Positions 26,800 to 35,074 of a stretch of 64,000 nucleotides of DNA are shown here, piece by piece. The stretch spans positions 6,199,001 to 6,263,000 of the forward strand of contig NZ_CP012673.1 in assembly GCF_002950945.1 (NCBI RefSeq), written 5' to 3'. The notes beneath the pieces are model-generated. The model was not told the origin of the DNA. It did not search any database and saw nothing but the letters and a program-made list of their open reading frames with translations. This stretch comes from Sorangium cellulosum (lineage in GTDB: Bacteria > Myxococcota_A > Polyangia > Polyangiales > Polyangiaceae). The number at the start of each line of letters is the position of its first letter. Positions within the stretch are counted from its first letter, which is position 1. The position numbers were made by a program, and so were the translations under genes.

Positions 26800-27918
26800 T
26801 CAGCCGCCGAAGCCGGGGAACGGGAACGCGGTGGCGCCCCCGGTCAGCCGCCACGTGTTGGCGGTCTGCTGGACGACGGGCTGCCGCAGCAGCGGGTGCG
26901 GGTGCGTCTGCTCGAAGGCGAAGAGGATCGTGGCGGGCGTGAGCTGATCGAGCGACGCGAAGAAGCCGAGCGTGAGCATCGCGCCCCCCTCCGTCCACCG
27001 ATACCCCTGCCGGCGGGAGCCCGCGCTCAGCAGGTTGTTCACGCCTGCCACGTCCGCCGCGATCTCGTTCGGCTGGTTGAAGATCGGGAGCGTTCGCGAC
27101 AGCATCCGCCCGAGATCCGCGGGCGACACGCCCCGGCTGCCCCCCTGCCCGTTCGCGCACCCCGTGTGCCCGAGGTGATGGTGGCCGAGCTCGTGCCCGA
27201 GCACGAACGCGAGCTGCTCGTGGTAGAGCTGCCGCTGCCGCTCGACCTTGCGCGCGTCCATGTGCTGCGCCGGATCGATGAAGCCCGCCGGCGGCCGGAT
27301 GATCGGCTGACCGGGGCGCTGCCGCTGCGCGAGCATCCGCAGGAACTCGTCGAGCTTCCTCGTCCCGAAGACCTCGTCCGTCGCCTTGAACTGCGCGATC
27401 TGCGCCTGGATCTCGAGCAGCCCGTCGGTGATGGCCATGAACGGCATCCGCTGATCGTCGCAGCCGGCGAACGCGTTCACCTCGCCCACCGTCGGGTCGG
27501 CGATGAAGGGGATGCCCCTCACCTTGTTCTGCGAGGCCGACGGGAGCGCGCCGATCAGCGCGCCCATCACGACGCCGGCCTCCGACTGGAGCCAGCCGAT
27601 GTTGATGTCGTTGATGGGATCCCCCAGCACGGGCAGCCCGGGCACCGACGGGAACGGGAAGGTGGACGGCGCCGGCGCGGGCCCGGGCTGCTGCTGCGGG
27701 TACCCGGGCTGCTGCTGCGGGTACCCGGGCTGCTGCTGCGGGTAGCCCGGCTGCTGCGGGTAGCCGGGCTGCTGCGGGTAACCCTGCGGGGGCGCGCCGT
27801 ACGGCGGATAACCCTGGCCATAGGTCGGCTGCGACGCAGGACGCGAGCTGCCCCGCTGACAGCCTGCGACGAGCCCGAGAGCAAGAACCAAGGCGCCGAT
27901 CGATCGAAGCAGCTTCAT
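26800..27918 (-). CDS. M48-family metallopeptidase lipoprotein
   Basis: 372 residues from the ATG giving MKLLRSIG. Signal peptide with lipobox LVAGC (Cys near 20). Then a Tyr/Pro/Gln-rich stretch containing five PQQPGY or PQQQPGY units (about residues 41-75), and an M48 zinc protease domain with HELGHHHLGH (HExxH) and a downstream NEIAADVAG supplying the third ligand. Probably a periplasmic or outer-membrane-anchored protease akin to BepA/LoiP in envelope quality control. Confidence 0.87.
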   Translation of the reverse strand: MKLLRSIGALVLALGLVAGCQRGSSRPASQPTYGQGYPPYGAPPQGYPQQPGYPQQPGYPQQQPGYPQQQPGYPQQQPGPAPAPSTFPFPSVPGLPVLGDPINDINIGWLQSEAGVVMGALIGALPSASQNKVRGIPFIADPTVGEVNAFAGCDDQRMPFMAITDGLLEIQAQIAQFKATDEVFGTRKLDEFLRMLAQRQRPGQPIIRPPAGFIDPAQHMDARKVERQRQLYHEQLAFVLGHELGHHHLGHTGCANGQGGSRGVSPADLGRMLSRTLPIFNQPNEIAADVAGVNNLLSAGSRRQGYRWTEGGAMLTLGFFASLDQLTPATILFAFEQTHPHPLLRQPVVQQTANTWRLTGGATAFPFPGFGG

Positions 27919-28054
27919 CGCGGCGAGCATAGCGCACCGGACGGGCCCCCACCTGCGCGCCGCCGCGAGCACGATCTCTGCGAGCGACGAAGAGCGGCCG
28001 CGGCGCCGCGATGAGCCGAAAGCCGGGCGCCAGGCGTCAGGCGCAGGAGGACCG

Positions 28055-28675
28055 ATGAACAGACGCCGAGCTTGGTCTGCCGCAGCCGCGACCGTGTGCG
28101 CGACGGTGTGGATGAGCGCCGGGGCGCTCGCAGGCTGCGGGTCCGCCGCGCGCCCGGCGGCGGACCCGTCGCCCGCGACGATGTCGCCGGAGCCGGCTCC
28201 CCTCGTGACGGCCGACGACGCGCTCGTCGAGCTGGAGCGCGCGGAGAGCGAGCTCTACCTGGCGCTCGGCGCGCCGGGAGCTCCGAGCGAAGGCGCGGGG
28301 GCTCTGTCAGCGGGTGCGCCGGGGCAACACGCGCCGGCGCCGGAGCAGCCCGCGCCGGCGCCGCCGGCGGCGGAGCCGCTCGCGCCCCCCGCGGCGGCGC
28401 CGCCCGCGCCTCGCGGCACACCGGACCGCGCCGCGGAGGCGTCGCGGCCGACGACCGCCGACGCCGACGCCCCGGCGAAGAAGCGCGAAGCCGAGCGGGT
28501 GTCCGCGCCGCCGTGCGAGACCGCGTGCCGCGCGCTCGCCTCGATGGAGCGCGCCGCGCAGCACCTCTGCGGGCTCTCCGGCGACGCCGATCAGCGCTGC
28601 GACGCCGCGCGCACCCGCGTGAAGAGCGCGACCGACCGGGTCGCGACGCAGTGCCCGCGCTGCGTCGATCGTTGA
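28055..28675 (+). CDS. small Pro/Ala-rich lipoprotein, function unknown
   Basis: 206 residues, ATG preceded by AGGAGG. Signal peptide ends in lipobox ALAGC (Cys near 28). The middle is Ala/Pro-rich and disordered. The C-terminal 55 residues contain four cysteines (PPCETACRALASMERA, HLCGLSGDADQRC, QCPRC) and likely form a small disulphide-bonded helical domain. No family recognised. Confidence 0.7.
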   Translation: MNRRRAWSAAAATVCATVWMSAGALAGCGSAARPAADPSPATMSPEPAPLVTADDALVELERAESELYLALGAPGAPSEGAGALSAGAPGQHAPAPEQPAPAPPAAEPLAPPAAAPPAPRGTPDRAAEASRPTTADADAPAKKREAERVSAPPCETACRALASMERAAQHLCGLSGDADQRCDAARTRVKSATDRVATQCPRCVDR

Positions 28676-28678
28676 CGC

Positions 28679-28738
28679 GAGCCCGGCGCGCCAGCCGACG
28701 ACGACGTCAGGAGCCCGGCGCGCCCGCCGACGACGACG
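28679..28738. repeat. tandem direct repeat, about 31-bp unit, two copies
   Basis: The unit beginning GAGCCCGGCGCGCC and ending GACGACGACGTCAG occurs twice in a row between the convergent lipoprotein gene and the minus-strand membrane protein gene; a third degenerate start (GGGCCGGCGCG) runs into the end of the latter. Only one or two bases differ between the copies. Confidence 0.7.
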
Positions 28739-29794
28739 TCAGGGGGCCGGCGCGAGGAGCTGGAGCAGCCGCGAAGCCTTGTACGCCTCGCCGAGCGAGC
28801 CCGCCGCTTTCTCGCTGGCCTTCGCCAGGGCGTCGAGCTCCTCCGGGCGCACCTGCGCCTGGATCGTCAGCCGGCCCGCCCCCTGATCCACCGAGAGCTG
28901 CGCGCGCTTCACGATCTCGGCGAGCGCCGGGCCCGCCTCCGGACCGACGAGCGCGTTCAGCGCCTGGGCGTCGGCGCGTTTCTCCTCCAGGAGCTTCCGG
29001 AGCTCCTCGGCCGCGTTCGGCGACGCGGCGTCGATCGCGACCGTCGCGGAGAGGCCCCCCTTCGTCGCGACGCCGAACGTCACGGCGCGCGGACCGGTGG
29101 AGCCGACGAGGATCGCGCGCAGGCTCGGCTTCTCCTGGGCGAGCAGCGCGACGCCGAGCAGGGGGCGATCCCACCCGAGCTGCTCGAGCCGCGAGGTGAC
29201 CTCCTCGCGGCTCGCCAGCGACGTCTCGGCCTCCTCGGCGTCGATGCTCGCCCGGATCTCGGGCTCGGCGCCGTACAGCAGGATCGACCCGTCGCGCACC
29301 GCGATCGCGTCCTCGCCGGCGCGGACCAGGTACTTCACGCCCTTGTACTCCGCCGGGACGTAGCTGCGCTCCGCGAGGCGCTCCGCGAGCTTCTGCTCGT
29401 CGAAGCGCCCGCGGGCGACCACGAGCGACGAGGAGAAGGCCAGCTTGTCGACATCGAAGCCGAGATCGATGCCCGTCGCCTTCTTGATGTCGTCGCGGGT
29501 GCGCTCGAGGTGCTGCCGCACCGCGCTCCCCTCCGCGCCGAGCATCTCCCGATCGAGCTGGTGCGGGTCGACGATCACCACGCTGGTGGCGCTGCCTTGG
29601 ACATACTCGAGCAGCGACTCGTCCTTCGGGAACGTCGCGGCGCGGAGGTGCGCCCAGCCGAAGCCGAGCAGCCCGGTCTGCGCGGCGAGAAAGACGGAGA
29701 GGACGAGGCCGAGGAGCACGATGTACTTCGCCTTGCCTCGCTTCTTGGGACCCCCGGCGGCCGGGATCGGCTTCGACGCGCTCTCGGTGCTCAT
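28739..29794 (-). CDS. single-pass membrane-anchored protein, function unknown
   Basis: 351 residues from the ATG giving MSTESASKPIPAAGG. A basic stretch (GPKKRGKAKY) is followed by one transmembrane helix (IVLLGLVLSVFLAAQTGLLG), and the remainder is a mixed alpha/beta extracytoplasmic region (SVVIVDPHQLDREML, DVDKLAFSSSLVVARGRFD, VKYLVRAGEDAIAVRDGSIL). The pattern resembles DUF3352-type myxobacterial proteins but I cannot name it. Divergent from the kinase gene at 29993, with about 200 bp between. Confidence 0.65.
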   Translation of the reverse strand: MSTESASKPIPAAGGPKKRGKAKYIVLLGLVLSVFLAAQTGLLGFGWAHLRAATFPKDESLLEYVQGSATSVVIVDPHQLDREMLGAEGSAVRQHLERTRDDIKKATGIDLGFDVDKLAFSSSLVVARGRFDEQKLAERLAERSYVPAEYKGVKYLVRAGEDAIAVRDGSILLYGAEPEIRASIDAEEAETSLASREEVTSRLEQLGWDRPLLGVALLAQEKPSLRAILVGSTGPRAVTFGVATKGGLSATVAIDAASPNAAEELRKLLEEKRADAQALNALVGPEAGPALAEIVKRAQLSVDQGAGRLTIQAQVRPEELDALAKASEKAAGSLGEAYKASRLLQLLAPAP

Positions 29795-29992
29795 CTGTGC
29801 TCGCTGCGCCCTCTCTGGAAAGTCACATGCCGGCGGGCCCGCGGAGACCGGTTCCTCGGCGCCCTGGGTGCTGGTGCGTGCGGCTCGTCGATCCGGAGCG
29901 CGCCGCGGTAGAGCATAACCGGAACATAACCGGAAGAGGAACGCCGGCCAGGCCTTCCGCCTGGGCCGCCGGACGGATAGAACCGACGCGAC

Positions 29993-31438
29993 GTGGCTGG
30001 ATCCCCGACCTCCGACAGCGATCACGGCGCGCTCGGGCAGACGAGCGGCGGCGCCGCGCTGCCCGACGCCCTCGGGCGCTACCGCGTGCTGCGCCTCCTC
30101 GGCGAGGGCGCGATGGGGCGCGTGCTGCTGGCGCACGATCCGGTGCTCGATCGCGACGTCGCGCTGAAGCACCTGCGGGACGACCTCCGCATCCCGCGCG
30201 ACGTCCGCGAGCAGCTCATCGTGAGGATGCGCCACGAGGCGCGCGCCGCGGCGCGCGTGACCCACCCGAACCTCGTCACGCTCCACGACGTGGGCGAAGA
30301 TCCAGGCTTCGGGCTCTACCTCGTGTTCGAGTACGTCGAGGGGCCGACGCTGAAGCAGCAGCTCCTCGAGCGCCCGCTCTCGGCGGCGGAGGCGGCGCGC
30401 CTCGCGCGCGATCTCGGCGAGGCGCTCACGATCGCGCACCGCGCGGGCATCGTTCACCGCGACGTCAAGCCGGAGAACATCATCCTCTCGAGCAAGGGCG
30501 GCAAGATCGCCGACTTCGGCATCGCCCGGATCCCGGACTCGACGCTGACGCACCAGGGCGGGCTCATGGGCACGCCCGCGTACAGCGCGCCGGAGACGTT
30601 CCGCGCCGGCAAGTTCTCGCCCGAGAGCGATCAGTTCTCGCTCGCCGCGGTCATGTACGAGGCGATCTCGGGCAAGCGCGCGTTCCCGGGCGACGACGCG
30701 GTCTCGGTCGCGTCGAAGATCGCGAGCGACGAGCCGCCGCCGCTCTCGCGGGAGCTCGGCGTGCCGCCGTCGCTCGACCACGTGCTCGCGCGCGGGCTGT
30801 CGAAGCGGCCCGAGCACCGGTACCCGAGCTGCGAGGCGTTCGGCGCCGCGTTCGCCGACAGCCTCGAGTGGGCCGCCGCGAGCCAGCTGCCCCGGCGCAT
30901 GTTCGAGTCCTCCGTCGCCGCAGCGGCAGCGCTGCCGGCGGACCCTGGCGCGCCGCGCGTGGAGGCGAGCGACGACGACTTCCCCCCGCCCGAGCGCAAG
31001 ACGGGGCAGATCCTCCTCGGCGCGGCCGTGGTCGTGGCGACGGCCATGCTGCTCGTCCGCACCGCGATGCGCTCCACGGCGACGCCCGACGAGCTGCCCG
31101 CCCCCGGCGCGGCGCCGGCCGCGTCGTCCGCGCCCGCGTCGCCCCGGCAGCGCGTCGGCCCGCCGGCGCGGCCCGCGCGGCCGAGGCCCGAGCCCGGCGA
31201 CGGCGCGCCGCGCGCGACGGGCAGCGCGGACAGCAACGCGAGCCCGCCGAGCAGCGCCCCGAGCCGGCCCGCGTCGGTGGCCGGCGCCGAGGGCGAGGCA
31301 GAGACCGAGACCGACACCGACACCGAGACCGACACCGAGACCGGGGCCGAGACCGAGCAGGCCCACGACGCGGGCGCGCCGGAAGCCGCTGATCCCGGCG
31401 CGCCGGATGCGGGAGCGCCCGATGCTGCTGCGCGTTGA
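29993..31438 (+). CDS. Ser/Thr protein kinase, single-pass, acidic repeat tail
   Basis: 481 residues from GTG. Hanks-type kinase domain at about 27-290: LLGEGAMGRVLLA, ATP lysine in VALKHL, catalytic loop HRDVKPEN, DFGIAR, activation end GTPAYSAPE. A transmembrane helix follows (ILLGAAVVVATAMLLV, about 341-357), then a disordered extracytoplasmic tail rich in Pro/Ala, with an acidic TETDTDTETDTETG repeat and DAGAPD units. All catalytic residues are present, so active kinase is expected. Sensor role of the tail is unknown. Confidence 0.92.
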   Translation: MAGSPTSDSDHGALGQTSGGAALPDALGRYRVLRLLGEGAMGRVLLAHDPVLDRDVALKHLRDDLRIPRDVREQLIVRMRHEARAAARVTHPNLVTLHDVGEDPGFGLYLVFEYVEGPTLKQQLLERPLSAAEAARLARDLGEALTIAHRAGIVHRDVKPENIILSSKGGKIADFGIARIPDSTLTHQGGLMGTPAYSAPETFRAGKFSPESDQFSLAAVMYEAISGKRAFPGDDAVSVASKIASDEPPPLSRELGVPPSLDHVLARGLSKRPEHRYPSCEAFGAAFADSLEWAAASQLPRRMFESSVAAAAALPADPGAPRVEASDDDFPPPERKTGQILLGAAVVVATAMLLVRTAMRSTATPDELPAPGAAPAASSAPASPRQRVGPPARPARPRPEPGDGAPRATGSADSNASPPSSAPSRPASVAGAEGEAETETDTDTETDTETGAETEQAHDAGAPEAADPGAPDAGAPDAAAR

Positions 31439-31636
31439 AGCGACGAGAGCGCGGATGCGTTGTCACGCGGGAAAAACTCCCGTAAAGGAGCCCGGGTAAG
31501 CGGCGTCGCTGTCCGGAACGGCCGACGTCAAGCGCCTCGCCTGGGCCCTCGCGGGCACGGGCAGGTCGCCCGCATCACGCCGACCGCCGCGCTGGCGACT
31601 GTCTGGATTGCTGTCCTGCCCCCTGAGATCTCCGCG

Positions 31637-32617
31637 ATGACTACACCGACCAACAGCGACGACGATCTGCATCTGTCGCTCTACCGAAACATGGCCCAGA
31701 TTCGACGCTTCGAGGAGGAAGCGGCGCGCGCGTATTCGCAGGGCAAGATCGGTGGGTTCCTTCACCTCTACATCGGTCAGGAGCCCATCGCCGTCGGCGC
31801 TTGCGCGGCGCTTCGTCCCGACGACTACGTGATGACGACCTACCGTGATCACGGCCTCGCGCTCGCCCGCGGGATGACCCCACGCGCCGCGATGGCCGAG
31901 CTCTACGGCAAGGTCACCGGGTGCTCGAAGGGGCTCGGCGGCTCGATGCACTTCTTCGACAAAGAGCACAACATGCTCGGCGGCTACGGCATCGTCGGCG
32001 GCCACATCCCCATCGCCGTGGGGACGGCGTTCGCCTCGAAGTACCGCGGCGAGGACCGGGTCTCGATGGTGTTCTTCGGCGAGGGCGCCGTGAGCATCGG
32101 CGACTTCCACGAGGGCATGTCGCTCGCCGCGCTCTGGAAGCTGCCGATCGTGTTCGTCTGCGAGAACAACGAGTACGCGATGGGGACGCCGCTCTCCCGC
32201 ACGCTCTCGGTCGAGGACGTGTCGCTGAAGGCGCTCGCCTACGGCATGGAGCGCGATCGCTTCAACGCCGAGCACGTCCTCCAGGTGCGCGACCGCCTCG
32301 GCGAGGCGATCGCGCGGGCGCGCACGCAGTCGGAGCCGACGCTCGTCGAGATCCGGACGTACCGCTTCCGGGGCCACTCGATGAGCGATCCCGGCAAGTA
32401 CCGGACGAAGGAGGAGCTCGAGGAGCGCAAGAAGAAGGACGTGCTCCTGCGCTCGCGCATCGAGCTCGAGGAGAAGGGGCACGGCCAGAAGCTCGACGCG
32501 ATCGACAAAGAGGTGGAAGACGAGATCGCCGACGCGATCCGCTTCGCCGAGGAGAGTCCGGAACCCGGGCCCGAGGTGCTCGAGCCCACAACCTATGCAG
32601 GGCCTTTTGCGCGATGA
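31637..32617 (+). CDS. pdhA: pyruvate dehydrogenase E1 component, alpha subunit
   Basis: 326 residues from the ATG giving MTTPTNSDDDLHLSL. The thiamine-diphosphate motif is GEGAVSIGDFHEG...ENNEYAM (residues about 148-182; GEG replaces GDG), and the phosphorylation-loop region RGHSMSDPGKYR is present. First enzyme of the complex converting pyruvate to acetyl-CoA. Its stop TGA overlaps the ATG of the beta-subunit gene, so the pair is translationally coupled. The upstream 198 bp contain no gene but a small CGGGA/TCCCG hairpin near 31470. Confidence 0.95.
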   Translation: MTTPTNSDDDLHLSLYRNMAQIRRFEEEAARAYSQGKIGGFLHLYIGQEPIAVGACAALRPDDYVMTTYRDHGLALARGMTPRAAMAELYGKVTGCSKGLGGSMHFFDKEHNMLGGYGIVGGHIPIAVGTAFASKYRGEDRVSMVFFGEGAVSIGDFHEGMSLAALWKLPIVFVCENNEYAMGTPLSRTLSVEDVSLKALAYGMERDRFNAEHVLQVRDRLGEAIARARTQSEPTLVEIRTYRFRGHSMSDPGKYRTKEELEERKKKDVLLRSRIELEEKGHGQKLDAIDKEVEDEIADAIRFAEESPEPGPEVLEPTTYAGPFAR

Positions 32618-33597
32618 CCGTCCTAAAGTTCCGTGAGGCGGTTCGCGCCGCCATGGTCGAGGAGATGGAGCGCGACGAGCGGGTGTACCTCGTCGGCGAG
32701 GAGGTCGGGCACTACCAGGGCGCCTACAAGGTGACCGAGGGGATGCTCGACAAGTTCGGCCCGCGGCGCGTGATCGACGCGCCGATCACCGAGAGCGGGT
32801 TCACCGGCATCTCGATCGGCGCCGCGATGGTCGGGCTGCGGCCGATCGTCGAGTACATGACGTGGAACTTCTCCGCGGTCGCGTTCGATCAGATCCTCAA
32901 CAACGCGGCGAAGCTCCGGCAGATGTCCGGCGGGCAGCTCAGCATCCCGCTCGTGCTGCGGGCGCCGAACGGCTCCGCGCGCCAGGTCGGCTCGCAGCAC
33001 TCGCACTCGATGGAGCACTTCTACGCCCACATCCCTGGCCTCAAGGTGCTCGCGCCCGCGACGCCGGCGGACGCGAAGGGGCTCCTGAAGTCGGCGATCC
33101 GGGACGACAACCCGGTGCTCTTCATGGAGAGCGAGACGCTCTACGGCGTGCAGGGCGAGGTGCCCGACGATCCGGACTTCATCGTGCCCCTGGGGGTCGC
33201 CTCGATCCCGCGCGAGGGGACGGACGTCACGATCATCGCGTGGAGCCGGATGGTGCACGTTGCGCTCGACGCCGCGGCCAAGCTCGAGAAGGACGGCATC
33301 AGCGCGGAGGTCGTGGATCTGCGCTCGCTGCGCCCGCTCGACGAGGAGACGATCGTGAAGAGCGTGACCAAGACGCACCGCGCGGTCGTGGCCCACGAGG
33401 GCTGGCCGTACGGCGGCGTCGGGGCCGAGGTCGCCGACCGCATCCAGCGGCTCGCGTTCGACGAGCTGGACGCGCCGGTGCTGCGCGCGACCACGCTCGA
33501 CGTGCCGATGCCGTACAACGCTCGGCTGGAGCAGTACGTGATCCCGCAGGCGGCGCGGATCATCGAAAACGTTCACCGCGTTCTCTACAAGAGCTGA
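32614..33597 (+). CDS. pdhB: pyruvate dehydrogenase E1 component, beta subunit
   Basis: 327 residues. Typical E1beta sequence: LVGEEVGHYQGAYKVTEGML, PITESGFTGISIGAAMVGLR, PSGSARQ-like NGSARQVGSQHSHS, DLRSLRPLDEETI and AHEGWPYGGVGAEV. It forms the alpha2beta2 heterotetramer with the alpha subunit and hosts the E1-E2 contact. Starts at ATGA overlapping the alpha-subunit stop. Confidence 0.96.
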   Translation: MTVLKFREAVRAAMVEEMERDERVYLVGEEVGHYQGAYKVTEGMLDKFGPRRVIDAPITESGFTGISIGAAMVGLRPIVEYMTWNFSAVAFDQILNNAAKLRQMSGGQLSIPLVLRAPNGSARQVGSQHSHSMEHFYAHIPGLKVLAPATPADAKGLLKSAIRDDNPVLFMESETLYGVQGEVPDDPDFIVPLGVASIPREGTDVTIIAWSRMVHVALDAAAKLEKDGISAEVVDLRSLRPLDEETIVKSVTKTHRAVVAHEGWPYGGVGAEVADRIQRLAFDELDAPVLRATTLDVPMPYNARLEQYVIPQAARIIENVHRVLYKS

Positions 33598-33636
33598 CAG
33601 AGCGGACGCACGTCCCCGATCAAGGTTGATAGACCC

Positions 33637-34974
33637 ATGGCGAAGGTTCTGGAACTGCCGAAGCTGTCCCCGACCATGGAGGAGGGGCAGATCAGCGCGT
33701 GGCACAAGAAGGAAGGCGAGAAGATCGACATCGACGATCTGCTCGCCGAGGTCGAGACCGACAAGGCGACCATGGAGTACCGCTCCTTCGATCGAGGGAC
33801 GCTGCTCAAGATCCTCGTGCCCGCAGGAAGCGTGGTGAAGCTCGGCCAGCCTGTCGCCGTCATCGGCGCCCCGGGCGAGGACATCAGCGGCGTCGTCGGG
33901 GGAGCCGGCGGCGGCGCGCCGGCGCCGGCTGGCGCCGGAGCGGCGCCGCAGGAGAAGCCTCAGGAAAAGAAGGAGCCGGCGCCGCAGCAGGCTGCCGGCG
34001 GCGACGCGCCGGTGACGGACGCTCCTCAGGCGACGCGCGGCGACGCGGTCTCGCCGCCCACGCAGCCGGCGGCGCCGCAGCCCTCGTCCGGCGGCCGCGT
34101 GAAGGCGTCGCCGTACGTGCGCAAGCTCGGCCGCGAGCGCGGGCTCGACCTCAGCAACGTCGCGGGCTCCGGCCCGGGCGGGCGCATCGTCGCGCGCGAC
34201 CTCGACGGCCTCAAGCCGGCGCCGGCCCAGGCGGCCCCCGCGGCGCCCGCCCCCGGCGAGCTCGCCGCGCCGGAGGTGCGGCCGCTCAGCATGATGCGCA
34301 AGGCGATCGCCCGGCGCCTCACCGAGTCGAAGCAGACGGTCCCGCACTTCTACCTCTCGATCGACGTCGACGCCGATCCGCTGAACGCGCTGCGCGAGCA
34401 GATCAACGCGGATCTCGCGGCGACCGCGGCGGAGGGGGAGAAGCCGCCCAAGATCAGCTTCAACGACCTCCTGGTGAAGGCGTGCGCCATCGCGCTCCAG
34501 CGCGTGCCGGAGTGCAACGCGCAGTTCACCGCCGACGCGATCCTCCTGCACCGGCGCGTCGACATCTCGGTGGCGGTCGCCGTCCCCGAGGGCCTCGTGA
34601 CGCCGGTGGTGCGCGACGCGGATCGCAAGCAGGTGCTCGAGATCGCCGCCGAGGTGCGCGAGCTCGCGGGGCGCGCCAAGGCGAAGAAGCTGCGGCCCGA
34701 GGAGATGGCGAACGGGACCTTCTCGATCTCGAACCTCGGCATGTTCGGGATCGACGACTTCGCCGCCGTCATCAACCCCCCCGAGGGCGCGATCCTCGCG
34801 GTCGGCCAGGTGCGCCGCGAGCCCGTCGTGCGCGGCGAGCAGGTCGTGCCGGGCCGGCGCATGGGCATGACGCTCTCCTGCGATCACCGCGTCGTCGACG
34901 GCGCGGTCGGCGCGAGCTTCCTCAAGGTGCTGCGCCAGCTCCTGGAGCACCCGACGCAGATCCTGCTCGGCTGA
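33637..34974 (+). CDS. pdhC: dihydrolipoamide acetyltransferase (E2) of pyruvate dehydrogenase
   Basis: 445 residues. One N-terminal lipoyl domain with the lipoylated Lys43 in VETDKATMEY, a Pro/Ala/Gln-rich linker, a peripheral-subunit-binding domain (ASPYVRKLGRERGLDLSNVA, GSGPGGRIVARDLDG), a second linker, and the catalytic acyltransferase domain ending in SCDHRVVDGAVGASFL (His417, Asp421). It moves the acetyl group to CoA. It is the last gene of the operon; no E3 (lpd) gene is in the window. Confidence 0.95.
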   Translation: MAKVLELPKLSPTMEEGQISAWHKKEGEKIDIDDLLAEVETDKATMEYRSFDRGTLLKILVPAGSVVKLGQPVAVIGAPGEDISGVVGGAGGGAPAPAGAGAAPQEKPQEKKEPAPQQAAGGDAPVTDAPQATRGDAVSPPTQPAAPQPSSGGRVKASPYVRKLGRERGLDLSNVAGSGPGGRIVARDLDGLKPAPAQAAPAAPAPGELAAPEVRPLSMMRKAIARRLTESKQTVPHFYLSIDVDADPLNALREQINADLAATAAEGEKPPKISFNDLLVKACAIALQRVPECNAQFTADAILLHRRVDISVAVAVPEGLVTPVVRDADRKQVLEIAAEVRELAGRAKAKKLRPEEMANGTFSISNLGMFGIDDFAAVINPPEGAILAVGQVRREPVVRGEQVVPGRRMGMTLSCDHRVVDGAVGASFLKVLRQLLEHPTQILLG

Positions 34975-35009
34975 CGCGCCGCCCGCTCGATCAAGGAACA
35001 GCCACGACG

Positions 35010-35044
35010 CAGGGGACGCCGGGATCTGACCCGGCGGTCCCCTG
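35010..35044. terminator. bidirectional hairpin after the pdh operon
   Basis: Near-perfect stem: CAGGGGAC pairs with GTCCCCTG and inside it GCCGGG pairs with CCCGGC around the loop ATCTGA, with one bulged G. It sits between the convergent ends of pdhC and the TIR-NB-ARC-TPR gene. The stem is strong but has no T tract. Confidence 0.65.
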
Positions 35045-35074
35045 CCCTCGCCCCCTTCCGCGGCGCGCCGGCGC

